Assembly (NCBI GenBank): GCA_044865965.1
Contig: JBIOTP010000389.1
Coordinates: forward strand, 1 to 7,704
Source: Solirubrobacter sp044865965
GTDB taxonomy: Bacteria > Actinomycetota > Thermoleophilia > Solirubrobacterales > Solirubrobacteraceae
Length of the DNA stretch: 7,704 nt
Direction of reading: 5' to 3'
Made by a program: the position numbers and the translations under genes. Positions 1-6,273 of the stretch are shown piece after piece (the stretch's first letter is position 1; each line of letters starts with the position of its first letter). The notes beneath the pieces were generated by a model. The model saw only the letters and a list, made by a program, of their open reading frames with translations, did no database searches and was not told where the DNA came from.

Positions 1-846
1 GTGGGGGGCGGACTCCGGCGGAGCGGCGGGCGCCGGGGTCTCTTCACCGGGGGCCCACTCGCCGGGGCCGACGTCGTGGTAGCCGTCCTCGTCGTCCTCC
101 TCCGCGGCCGGCTCGGCGGGCGACAGGGTCGGCGGCGCCACGACCGCCGGCTCCCCGGCGGGGGGTGCTGCCGCCCGCTTTGCCCATTCGGCGTCCGCGG
201 CGGCGCGCACGGCCTCCGGCCCCCCCGGGTTGAGCTGGCCGGCGATGTCGATCAGCGACATGTGGATCGGCAGCGTCAGCTCGCTGCGGAGCTGGTGGCC
301 GGTGATGGTCACGGCCCGCTCGTCGTCGCTGAGCTCGAGGTCCTTGAGGAGGGTCAGGTAGCGCTCGCCCTGGATCTCGAAGGTGTTCTCGTTGTCCCAG
401 CCGGCCCGCCCCAGGTAGGCGAGCGCACGGCCGAAGTCGAGCGTGGAGACGCGGGCGCCGGGCGGGCACGACGCCAGCAGGCTGAGGCCGATCGCCAGTC
501 CGTGGTAGATCGAGTCCGTCATGTGCTTCTCACGGAGCTGGCGGCGCAGCCACTCGGCCTGCAGCGGCGAGACGTCGAACACCGCGGCGTCGTCGCCGGA
601 CTTCACGTACCGCTTTCCGATCTCGGTGAGCTCGACGACGCCGCGGTCCTCCTTGGCGAGGCCGGCGGCGCGTGCGTAAGAGATGAAATGCCGCATCCGG
701 CCGAGCGCGTTCTCGAGGTCCGGCGGGAACAGCTCCGCGACGCTGAACTCGGTCACGAGCTCGTCCGAGCGCAGGCGTCCGCGCTTGTCGATCGCGCGCA
801 GGAGCCCGTGCGAGTCACCGATGCGGGTCGCGGGGATGGGGCGCAT
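1..846 (-). CDS. Partial protein with two winged-helix-like regions, function unknown
   Basis: This minus-strand reading frame is open for 282 codons from an ATG and runs off the left edge, so the C-terminus is missing. Third codon positions are almost all G/C, which marks it as the coding strand. Residues about 25-82 look like a winged-helix unit ending in ELTEIGKRYVKSG. Residues about 95-190 look like a second helical/winged unit, with LQAEWLRRQLREKHM, a Trp-Asp-Asn-Glu-Asn stretch near 150 and a final wing-like ITGHQL. From about residue 210 the chain becomes Ala/Pro/Glu/Asp-rich, as in a flexible linker, so another domain may follow outside the window. Paired N-terminal winged helices ahead of a linker occur in some restriction-type or ATPase proteins, but nothing here identifies the family. 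It is separated from the upstream histone-like gene by repeats and a hairpin, so it probably has its own promoter. The reading frame is certain; the function is not. Confidence 0.75.
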   Translation of the reverse strand, partial: MRPIPATRIGDSHGLLRAIDKRGRLRSDELVTEFSVAELFPPDLENALGRMRHFISYARAAGLAKEDRGVVELTEIGKRYVKSGDDAAVFDVSPLQAEWLRRQLREKHMTDSIYHGLAIGLSLLASCPPGARVSTLDFGRALAYLGRAGWDNENTFEIQGERYLTLLKDLELSDDERAVTITGHQLRSELTLPIHMSLIDIAGQLNPGGPEAVRAAADAEWAKRAAAPPAGEPAVVAPPTLSPAEPAAEEDDEDGYHDVGPGEWAPGEETPAPAAPPESAPH

Positions 847-852
847 GGCCCG

Positions 853-858
853 ACCCTA
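853..858 (-). promoter_or_regulatory. Possible -10 element for a leaderless transcript of the left-edge gene
   Basis: Read on the minus strand, TAGGGT fits the TANNNT -10 pattern and ends six bases before the ATG at 846. Transcription would therefore start at or very near the start codon. No convincing ribosome binding site lies upstream of this ATG, which agrees with a leaderless message. No good -35 hexamer is visible. This is inference from spacing alone. Confidence 0.3.
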
Positions 859-902
859 ATGGCGCAGCGCCCGCCAATCCAGCCGAACGGCGCCCCGAGG
901 CC

Positions 903-1004
903 CTGACAGCCGCCCGATCGCGCGCGGCCAGGGGCGCTGACGGCCGGCCGATCGCGCGCGGCCCGGAGCGCTGACGGCCGCCCGATCGCGCGCGGCCCGG
1001 CGGT
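903..1004. repeat. Three tandem copies of a 34-bp intergenic unit
   Basis: Units begin at 903, 937 and 971. Each starts CTGAC and contains the shared core CGATCGCGCGCGGCC, and they differ at a few positions. They fill most of the 182-bp gap between the histone-like gene and the left-edge gene. The right end of unit 3 forms the left arm of the hairpin at 988-1018, so the array may have grown from the terminator sequence by slippage. I see no open reading frame that would explain it. Confidence 0.85.
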
Positions 1005-1018
1005 GCCGGGCCGCGCGC
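988..1018 (-). terminator. Strong GC hairpin after the histone-like gene
   Basis: Two perfectly complementary 13-base arms (988-1000 and 1006-1018) flank a 5-base loop. The hairpin begins 10 bases downstream of the stop of the minus-strand gene at 1029. There is no U-tract after it, so it is not a classical intrinsic terminator. It may still pause polymerase, protect the 3' end, or work with Rho. Confidence 0.55.
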
Positions 1019-1028
1019 CTGAAAGCGG

Positions 1029-1883
1029 TCAGCCCTCCCCGCCCGCGGAGCCGGAGCCCGCGTCCGCGCCGCGGTCCCCGGCGGCCTTCGACGCGCCGTC
1101 CGGCTCGCCGGACCTGCTCGTCGCGCCCTTCTCCGCGCCCGCCGCGCCCGCCTTGCCGCCGGTCCGCGCGGAGACCTTCCCGCCCTTCTCGGTCGCACCG
1201 GTCTTGGCCGGAGTGGTCTGCCCGGTCGGCACCGACCCGGACTCGGTCGTCGCCGCGGCAGCGTTGGCCGTCTCCGCAGGCTCCTTCGCCGCGGCAGGCT
1301 TGGCGGCGGACGACGCCTCGGCGGCCGGCGACGCCTCCCCGGCAGACGAGGCCTTCGGGGCGGGCGACGCCTTCGCCGCCGGTGACGGCTTCGCGGCCGC
1401 CGACGACGCCGTCCCGGCAGACGAGGCGTTCGGCGCGGGCGACGCCTTCGCCGCCGGTGACGGCTTCGCGGCAGCCGTCGACGCCTTCCCGGCGGAGGAG
1501 GCCTTGGCGGCCGGCGCCGATGGCTTGGTCGCGGCCGTCGCCGGCGCCTTGGTCGGCGGTTCCTTGGGGGCGGCCGCCGCTCGGCTCTTGGTCGCCGCGG
1601 GTGCTCGGCGCTTGGCCGTCGACGGCGCGCTCGTGGCCGCTCGGGTGCCCTTCTTGGCCGCGGCGGGGCGGCGGGGCTTGGCCGCCGTGCTGGTGGCGGA
1701 CTTGGGGCCGCCGGGCTCGCCCGGCTTCGGGGCCCCGACGGTCTCAGGCGACCGGCTCGGGGCGGCGATGTCGGTGTCGGACTCGTCGCGGCGCAGGCGG
1801 CCGACGATGTCTGCGCCGGCGGCCGCCGCCTTGCGGCCGAGATCGACCGCCGAGTCGAGGACGTCCTTGAGTTTGGATGCCAT
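1029..1883 (-). CDS. Histone H1-like Lys/Ala/Pro-rich repeat protein
   Basis: This 284-residue protein is almost entirely low-complexity. Residues 1-32 (MASKLKDVLDSAVDLGRK onwards) can form a short amphipathic helix. Residues about 60-205 are rich in Ala, Lys, Pro and Ser, with AAK/KPSP-type motifs like those of histone H1 and of bacterial AlgP/Hc1-like or extended HU tails. Residues 127-176 are two near-identical 25-residue repeats followed by a degenerate third. The last 60 residues turn Gly/Ser-rich with mixed charge. There is no enzymatic motif, signal peptide or membrane segment. By analogy it could bind DNA or another polyanion, but composition alone cannot prove that. I chose the ATG at 1883; an in-frame GTG at 1901 would add six residues and has no better ribosome site. 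It lies 30 bases after the 90-residue gene and is probably co-transcribed with it. Confidence 0.75.
   Translation of the reverse strand: MASKLKDVLDSAVDLGRKAAAAGADIVGRLRRDESDTDIAAPSRSPETVGAPKPGEPGGPKSATSTAAKPRRPAAAKKGTRAATSAPSTAKRRAPAATKSRAAAAPKEPPTKAPATAATKPSAPAAKASSAGKASTAAAKPSPAAKASPAPNASSAGTASSAAAKPSPAAKASPAPKASSAGEASPAAEASSAAKPAAAKEPAETANAAAATTESGSVPTGQTTPAKTGATEKGGKVSARTGGKAGAAGAEKGATSRSGEPDGASKAAGDRGADAGSGSAGGEG
1356..1505 (-). repeat. Two in-frame 75-bp tandem repeats coding for 25 residues each
   Basis: The two units code for residues 127-151 and 152-176 of the histone-like protein. Each has the pattern (K/N)ASSAG, then (K/T)AS, then AAAKPSPAAKASPAP. The repeats are also nearly identical as DNA; for example, GGCAGACGAG recurs exactly 75 bases apart at 1341 and 1416. 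That points to recent duplication rather than protein-level convergence. A diverged third copy follows toward 1280. Confidence 0.85.
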
Positions 1884-1913
1884 GCGAGCAGTCTTGCCCA
1901 CCGTGCGGCGGAC

Positions 1914-2186
1914 CTATGCGGCGAGGGCGTGCGGCGCTGACAGGATCGCCGCGTCGCCGCAGGCCAGCGCGAGGGTCTCGGCGGCGGGGAGCCGCTGCCA
2001 GACGCCCGCGCCGGGAACGCACAGGGCGCCGCTGACCCGGCGGGTCAGGAGATCGAGCTCGAAGCGCAGCTCCAGCTCGCCGGCGAGGAGCTCCTGAGCC
2101 CGCTCCCACGCGGCATCGACGTCGGCGAGCACCGCAGCGGGCGGCGCGGCCGGGAGGTCACAAGGGGTCAGCGGGGAGCGGGTCAT
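1914..2186 (-). CDS. Small hypothetical protein, 90 residues
   Basis: The frame runs from ATG to TAG with nearly all codons ending in G or C, which supports a real gene. After a Pro-rich start, residues about 20-50 form a likely amphipathic helix with many Glu/Asp and Leu (DAAWERAQELLAGELELRF), followed by LLTRRVSGALCV. The rest is Ala/Leu-rich and ends in ALAA. It has two cysteines, too far apart for a metal motif, and no signal peptide. I do not recognise the family. It sits 30 bases upstream of the histone-like gene in the same direction, so the two probably form a small operon. The ribosome site is weak. Confidence 0.6.
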   Translation of the reverse strand: MTRSPLTPCDLPAAPPAAVLADVDAAWERAQELLAGELELRFELDLLTRRVSGALCVPGAGVWQRLPAAETLALACGDAAILSAPHALAA

Positions 2187-2252
2187 CAGGGCGTCTCGTG
2201 GAGGTCAGAAATCCTGCTCCCCGATGATCGCCCATCGCCCGAAGTGAACCCA

Positions 2253-2268
2253 TGGGGTCGCGACCCCA
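2253..2268. other. 16-bp perfect palindrome
   Basis: TGGGGTCGCGACCCCA reads the same on both strands. It lies in the gap between the NlpC/P60 gene and the 90-residue gene, and its last base touches the start of the tandem duplication. It could be a dimeric-protein operator, a methylation or restriction site, or one copy of a genome-wide repeat. It lies about 70 bases upstream of the start of the 90-residue gene, where an operator would be plausible. Confidence 0.6.
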
Positions 2269-2380
2269 AGCGGGCCGCCCGCGAGCCACAGACCGGCCCG
2301 GATGGCGCGCCACGAACCCGCTTGTGAAGCGGGCCGCGAGCTAGAGACCGGCCGGATGGCGCGCCACGAAGCCGCTCGTG
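2268..2380. repeat. Imperfect tandem duplication of the 3' end of the NlpC/P60 gene
   Basis: Unit 1 is 2268-2326 and unit 2 is 2327-2380, directly adjacent. By eye they differ by four substitutions, a 4-base CCGC insertion and a 1-base insertion. Unit 2 contains the real gene end, coding SGFVARHPAGL and the stop. Unit 1, downstream of the stop, still codes TSGFVARHP in the same frame and then diverges because of the 1-base indel. The arrangement suggests a slippage duplication that left an untranslated copy of the tail. Confidence 0.85.
2317..2333 (-). terminator. Hairpin just after the NlpC/P60 gene
   Basis: The arms CCCGCTT and AAGCGGG pair perfectly over 7 bases around a 3-base loop. The hairpin starts 7 bases after the stop codon on the minus strand. 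Only a short TT follows it, so its strength as an intrinsic terminator is doubtful. The hairpin sits exactly at the junction of the two duplication units, so it was created by the duplication. Confidence 0.45.
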
Positions 2381-3117
2381 GGGCGCATCTCGTTGATCCA
2401 GCGCGAGCCGGTGACGCGCTGGGCGCTCGTGTCGAAGCGCACGCCGGCCACCTCCATGAAGACGTGGCCGTTGTTGGCGTAGATCGTGACCCACTTGCCC
2501 CGCCCGGGCTCGCCCCAGGACATCAGGTGCCCGGAGTCGAGCGGGCCGCCGAGCAGCCCGGCGGAGGCGAGCACGAACGAGACCGAGCCGGAGCAGTCGT
2601 AGCCCTTGTCGAGCCACTTGCCATGGCCGCCGCCCCACAGGTACGGCGTGCGGGCGATCCCGTTGCCGGCCTCGATCATCTGCTTGACTGCCTCGGGGGC
2701 CTCCAGCGGCGGCAGCGCGACGCCGTTGCCGAGCGCGATCGCGTGATCGACCGCCCCGGTCCCGCCGCTGGCGGGGTGCTCGCCGCGCACGGCCTTCGAA
2801 GCCGGGCCCGTGGGCTCGGGACCCGCGTCGTCGAGGCCGGGATCCGGCGCCGATGAGGCGTCCGGCGAGGCGGTCGCCTCACCCGCGACCGGCTGCACGA
2901 GACGCGCCCGCGAGCGCGTGGGCAGCGGCGGCAGCTCGACGTCCGCGGCGGCCGCGGCGGGGCGCGGATTCCGGTCCTTGCCGGCGGCGCCCAGCGCGAG
3001 CCAGCCGCCGAGCAGGGCGGCGAGACCCGTGACGAGAGCGGCAAGCGACAGCCGGCGCATCCAACGAGGATGACGACTCCGGCGCCCATCGGACGCAGCT
3101 CGCTGCCTGCGAAGCAT
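2341..3117 (-). CDS. Membrane-anchored NlpC/P60-type cysteine peptidase
   Basis: A protein of 258 residues. Residues 1-21 are basic and 22-46 are hydrophobic, forming a signal anchor or signal peptide. A Pro/Ala-rich linker covers about 50-135. Residues about 140-258 look like an NlpC/P60 domain: TPYLWGGGHGKWLDKGYDCSGSVSFVL with catalytic Cys175, and GHVFMEVAGVRFDTS with catalytic His218. The third polar residue of the usual triad is not obvious, with Asp229 or a neighbour as candidate. Such enzymes cut peptide bonds in peptidoglycan stem peptides outside the membrane. The ATG at 3117 follows GGTGGTGGGA closely; ATGs at 3135 and 3060 are alternatives, the last leaving the hydrophobic segment intact. 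It lies 86 bases downstream of the HD hydrolase gene, so it may be the last gene of that transcript or have its own promoter. Family call is firm; substrate is inferred. Confidence 0.85.
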   Translation of the reverse strand: MLRRQRAASDGRRSRHPRWMRRLSLAALVTGLAALLGGWLALGAAGKDRNPRPAAAAADVELPPLPTRSRARLVQPVAGEATASPDASSAPDPGLDDAGPEPTGPASKAVRGEHPASGGTGAVDHAIALGNGVALPPLEAPEAVKQMIEAGNGIARTPYLWGGGHGKWLDKGYDCSGSVSFVLASAGLLGGPLDSGHLMSWGEPGRGKWVTIYANNGHVFMEVAGVRFDTSAQRVTGSRWINEMRPTSGFVARHPAGL

Positions 3118-3203
3118 TCCCACCACCGCCAGCATCGGCCGTGCGGACGCGCGACTTGAGGGCCCGGCGGGCCGCGCGGGCACGCGGCTCGAGGGGGCGC
3201 GGC

Positions 3204-3797
3204 TCAGGCCGTCCGCTCGGCCACCAGCGCCTCGAGCTGCGCCACCGTGCGCGCGAACTCGTCGGCCATGTCGCCCGGGTAGCGGCGGTCGAAGACGTCG
3301 CGCAACGCCCCGAAGTACCACAGCTGGCTGTCGCGATCCTTGGTCCTGAACCGGTCCCACAGCGCGTCGCCGAGCTGCCGGTAGTCCCGCACCACCGCCC
3401 GCGCGTTGTAGAGCTTGTCGGCGAGCGAGACGCGCAGGATGTCCGGCCCGTCGTGCTCGAGCTCGGCGACATACGCCTCCTTGCGCTCGCGCCACGGCGG
3501 CTTTGGCTCCTCGTAGGAGTCGGTCAGTCCGTCGACGATCCGCGCGACGTCGGGGCCGAACTCGCGCCGGATGCGCTCGAGCGTCGGCACCCCGCCCTGG
3601 TCCTCCACGGCGTCGTGCAGCAGCGCCGCGATCGCCTCGTCCTCGCCGCCGCCGTACTCGAGCACGAGCGAGGCCACGCCCAGCAGGTGGGCGACGTAGG
3701 GCACGTCGGTGCCCTTGCGGGCCTGCTCGCGGTGCAGCTCGAACGCCACGTCGAGCGCGCGCTCGAAGCGCTCCCCCAGCGGCCGCGGCGCGTTCAC
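3204..3797 (-). CDS. Single-domain HD hydrolase, small alarmone hydrolase (SpoT/MESH1-like)
   Basis: The protein has 197 residues, close to MESH1-type hydrolases. It carries the hydrolase-domain pattern of RelA/SpoT proteins: His37 in PYVAHLLGVA, the HDAVED motif at 61-66 (metal-binding His61-Asp62 and the Glu65-Asp66 pair), and Asp127 in SLADKLYNAR. There is no synthetase, TGS or ACT domain. Family members remove the 3'-pyrophosphate of (p)ppGpp; some prefer (p)ppApp and animal MESH1 also acts on NADPH, so the substrate here is open. The start is GTG at 3797, overlapping the TGA of the gamma-lyase family gene by four bases (GTGA), which implies translational coupling. Its place after two transsulfuration genes suggests alarmone turnover is produced together with cysteine synthesis; this is inference. 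Confidence 0.85.
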   Translation of the reverse strand: MNAPRPLGERFERALDVAFELHREQARKGTDVPYVAHLLGVASLVLEYGGGEDEAIAALLHDAVEDQGGVPTLERIRREFGPDVARIVDGLTDSYEEPKPPWRERKEAYVAELEHDGPDILRVSLADKLYNARAVVRDYRQLGDALWDRFRTKDRDSQLWYFGALRDVFDRRYPGDMADEFARTVAQLEALVAERTA

Positions 3798-4861
3798 GTG
3801 CCGATCGCCTGCGCGAGGTCCTCCACGAGGTCCTCCGGCGCCTCGATCCCGCACGACAGCCGCACCAGGTCCGGGGGGACCGCGGCCGCCGAGCCCTCGA
3901 CCGACTGATGGGTCATCGCCTGCGGGACCTCGATCAGCGACTCCACGCCGCCGAGCGACTCCGCAAGCCAGAAGAGCTTCGTCGCCGCGGCGATCCGCGC
4001 GGCCTCCGGGTGCCGGAACGAAACCATGCCGGAGAAGCCCGGCCAGCGCACGTCGTAGACCCCGGGCGCGCCCGGCAGCCACGCCGCCACGGCCCGCGCG
4101 CTCTCCGTGTGCGCCGCCATCCGCACGCCGAGCGTCCGCAGGCCGCGGTGCACGAGGAAGCAGTCCAGCGGCCCCGGCACCGCGCCGATCGAGAGCTGGA
4201 CGAAGCGCACCTGCTCGTGCCATTCCGCGTCGCGCACGACCGCGGCGCCGCCGATCGCGTCCGAGTGCCCGCCGAGGTACTTCGTCGTCGAGTGCACGAC
4301 GGCGTCCGCGCCGAGCTCGAGCGGGCGCTGGTAGACCGGCGTCGCGAACGTGTTGTCGACGACGACGAACGCGTCGCCGCTGAGTCCGACGATCGCCTCG
4401 ATGTCGACCGACTTCAGCGTCGGGTTGGTCGGCGTCTCGATCCAGACCAGCCGCGTCTCCTCGCGCACGGCGCGCGCCACCGCGCCGAGGTCGGCCTGGT
4501 CGACCATCGTGTACTCCAGCCCCCAGCGCGCGAGCACCTTGTCGACGAGCCGGTAGGTCCCGCCGTAGAGGTCGTCGGGGATCACCGCATGCGCGCCGGT
4601 GCCGGCCGCGACCGTGATCAGCGCGTGCTCGGCGGCCATGCCGGAGGCGAAGGCGCTCGCGTAGCCGCCCTCCAGCTCCCCCAGCGCGTCCTCCAGCGCG
4701 CGCCGCGTCGGGTTCGCGGCGCGCGAGTAGTCGTAGTCCTCGCGGAACTCGCCGGGCGCCGGTTGGCGGTAGGTCGTCGCCTGATGGATCGCCGGCACGA
4801 CGCCGCCGTAGCCGGGATCCGGCTCCAGCCCCGCGTGCACGATGCGGGTGGCGAGCCTCAC
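3794..4861 (-). CDS. Cystathionine gamma-lyase / gamma-synthase (PLP enzyme)
   Basis: A cytosolic Cys/Met-metabolism PLP enzyme of 355 residues. Visible motifs are ATRIVHAG at the N-terminus, YSRAANPTR (45-53) and SGMAA (73-77) for cofactor phosphate contacts, VVVDNTFATP with Asp169 for the pyridine nitrogen, STTKYLGGHSD with Lys194 for the Schiff base, and LAESLGGVESL near 299-309. These fit gamma-lyase and gamma-synthase equally and do not fit beta-lyase. The neighbouring cbs favours lyase, cleaving cystathionine to cysteine, 2-oxobutyrate and ammonia. The start is GTG at 4861 in a 4-base overlap with the cbs stop, and the alignment of the ATRxxHAG start supports it. The protein is shorter than the usual 380-400: about 16 residues normally found between the YPG and GGMVSF motifs (SHPxHxLAxxQM region) are missing after Gly275, and a few more before VVVDN. 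Confidence 0.9.
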   Translation of the reverse strand: MRLATRIVHAGLEPDPGYGGVVPAIHQATTYRQPAPGEFREDYDYSRAANPTRRALEDALGELEGGYASAFASGMAAEHALITVAAGTGAHAVIPDDLYGGTYRLVDKVLARWGLEYTMVDQADLGAVARAVREETRLVWIETPTNPTLKSVDIEAIVGLSGDAFVVVDNTFATPVYQRPLELGADAVVHSTTKYLGGHSDAIGGAAVVRDAEWHEQVRFVQLSIGAVPGPLDCFLVHRGLRTLGVRMAAHTESARAVAAWLPGAPGVYDVRWPGFSGMVSFRHPEAARIAAATKLFWLAESLGGVESLIEVPQAMTHQSVEGSAAAVPPDLVRLSCGIEAPEDLVEDLAQAIGT

Positions 4862-6243
4862 GAGACCAGCGACTCGAGCAGGTCGGCGCGGGTGACGATG
4901 CCGACCGGCCGACCGTCCTCGACGACCGTCAGCGCCTGCCCCTCGCCGGACAGCAGCTCCACCGCCTCGCGCACGGAGTCGGTGGTCGAGACCGCGGAGA
5001 ACGGCGGCTCCATGACGTCGATGATCGGCGCCCACATCAGCCCCGGGCTCTCCAGCGCGCGCTTGAGCAGCCCGCGCTCGCCGACCGAGCCGACGACGGT
5101 GTGCGGGTCGGTGGCCGACACGACGGGCAGCTGCGAGACGCGGTGCTCGTGCAGCAGCGTGATCGCGTCCTTGACCTGCTGGTGCGCCTGCACGAGCACG
5201 AAGCGCGGGATCTCGCCGGCCTCGGTCTTGGTGCGCAGGACCTCCCCGACCGTGCGGTCGGCCGTGCGCTCGAGGAACCCGTACTGGCTCATCCAGGCGT
5301 CGTTGAAGATCTTCGAGAGATACGCGCGTCCGCCGTCCGGCAGGATCACCGCGACCATCGCGCCGGGGTCGTCGATCTCGCGCGCGACCTCCAGCGCCGC
5401 GTACACCGCGAGCCCGCACGAGCCGCCCACCAGCAGGCCCTCCGTCTCCGCGAGCCGGCGCGTGGTGAGGAACGAGTCGCGGTCGGAGACCGTGATGTAG
5501 CGGTCGACCACCGACGGGTCGTAGGTGTCGGGCCAGAAGTCCTCGCCCACGCCCTCCACGAGGTACGGGTGGACCTCCTCGCTGGAGTAGATGGAGCCGA
5601 CCGGATCGGCTCCGATGACCTCGATCGCCGGATTCTGCTCGCGCAGGTAGCGCGCCACGCCGGTGACCGTGCCGCCGGTGCCGACGCCGCACACGAAGTG
5701 CGTGATCGCGCCGCCCGACTGCCGCCACAGCTCAGGCCCGGTCGTGAGGTAGTGCGTCTCCGGGTTGGCCGGGTTCTTGTACTGGTTGGGCTGGAAGCCG
5801 CCCGGGATCTCCTCCGTCAGCCGGTCGGCGACGCGGTAGTACGACTGCGGCGACTCCGGCGGCACGTCGGTCGGCGCCACGACGACCTCGGCGCCGTAGG
5901 CGCGCAGGAGGTCGATCTTCTCGCGCGACATCTTGTCCGGCATCACCGCGATCACGCGATAGCCCTTCAGCCGCGCCGCGATCGCGAGGCCCGTCCCGGT
6001 GTTGCCCGAGGTCGGCTCGATGATCGTGCCGCCCGGCCGCAGCCGGCCGTCGCGCTCGGCGGCCTCGATCAGGCGCAGCGCCACGCGGTCCTTGATCGAG
6101 CCGCCGGGGTTGAACGACTCGACCTTGGCGACGACCTGCGGACGCAGCCCGGTCGCGATCCGGCTCAGCCGGATCAGCGGCGTCTCACCGACCGTGTCGA
6201 GGATCGAGTCCTTGATCTCGGACGTCGTTCCAGAGGTCGTCAT
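4858..6243 (-). CDS. cbs: Cystathionine beta-synthase with C-terminal CBS domain pair
   Basis: The 461-residue protein would condense homocysteine and serine to cystathionine in the cytosol, the first step of reverse transsulfuration. The fold-type II PLP domain spans about 1-320: NPGGSIKDR with Schiff-base Lys51, the EPTSGNTG substrate loop (76-83), the GVGTGGT phosphate loop (186-192) and GGSCG (273-277). ADPVGS (212-217) and YLVEGVGEDFWP point to beta-synthase rather than cysteine synthase. Residues about 330-395 and 400-461 form two CBS repeats (VSQLPVV; GRPVGIVTRADLL), which in other family members bind adenosyl ligands and control activity or stability. There is no N-terminal haem region as in the human enzyme. 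The ATG at 6243 has no Shine-Dalgarno, but a -10-like TATAGT lies just upstream. Its TGA overlaps the GTG of the next gene. Confidence in identity is high. Confidence 0.93.
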   Translation of the reverse strand: MTTSGTTSEIKDSILDTVGETPLIRLSRIATGLRPQVVAKVESFNPGGSIKDRVALRLIEAAERDGRLRPGGTIIEPTSGNTGTGLAIAARLKGYRVIAVMPDKMSREKIDLLRAYGAEVVVAPTDVPPESPQSYYRVADRLTEEIPGGFQPNQYKNPANPETHYLTTGPELWRQSGGAITHFVCGVGTGGTVTGVARYLREQNPAIEVIGADPVGSIYSSEEVHPYLVEGVGEDFWPDTYDPSVVDRYITVSDRDSFLTTRRLAETEGLLVGGSCGLAVYAALEVAREIDDPGAMVAVILPDGGRAYLSKIFNDAWMSQYGFLERTADRTVGEVLRTKTEAGEIPRFVLVQAHQQVKDAITLLHEHRVSQLPVVSATDPHTVVGSVGERGLLKRALESPGLMWAPIIDVMEPPFSAVSTTDSVREAVELLSGEGQALTVVEDGRPVGIVTRADLLESLVS

Positions 6244-6250
6244 GATGGCG

Positions 6251-6256
6251 ACTATA
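6251..6256 (-). promoter_or_regulatory. -10-like TATAGT placed for leaderless cbs transcription
   Basis: On the minus strand TATAGT matches five of six bases of the TATAAT consensus and lies seven bases before the cbs ATG. Transcription would start at about the A of the ATG. The whole gap to the regulator gene is only 30 bases and holds no ribosome binding site. The -35 is poor: CTGAAG at 6277-6272 gives a 15-base spacer. cbs would then have its own promoter in addition to any read-through. Confidence 0.45.
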
Positions 6257-6273
6257 CGGCGCCCCGCGGGCCT

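Noticed and set aside
1..906. Plus-strand open frame of 301 codons at the left edge
   Set aside because: The minus strand here has G/C third positions and winged-helix-like sequence; the plus frame is its antisense.
903..1004. CRISPR array
   Set aside because: The 34-bp units are directly adjacent with no unique spacers and no cas genes nearby.
1003..2097. Plus-strand frame with Asp/Ala/Gly repeats
   Set aside because: The repeats are the antisense reading of the 75-bp units in the histone-like gene, which has a plausible start, stop and following hairpin on the minus strand.
3161..3173. GGCCCG/CGGGCC inverted repeat between the hydrolase and NlpC/P60 genes as a terminator
   Set aside because: The arms are separated by one base, so only a 4-bp stem can really form, and no T tract follows. 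Such short repeats are expected by chance at this GC content.
3503..5500. Long plus-strand open frame of 665 codons
   Set aside because: It is antisense to the HD hydrolase, gamma-lyase and cbs genes, which have clear catalytic motifs. The translation is Arg/Ala/Pro-rich with no motif, as expected for the shadow of high-GC coding DNA.
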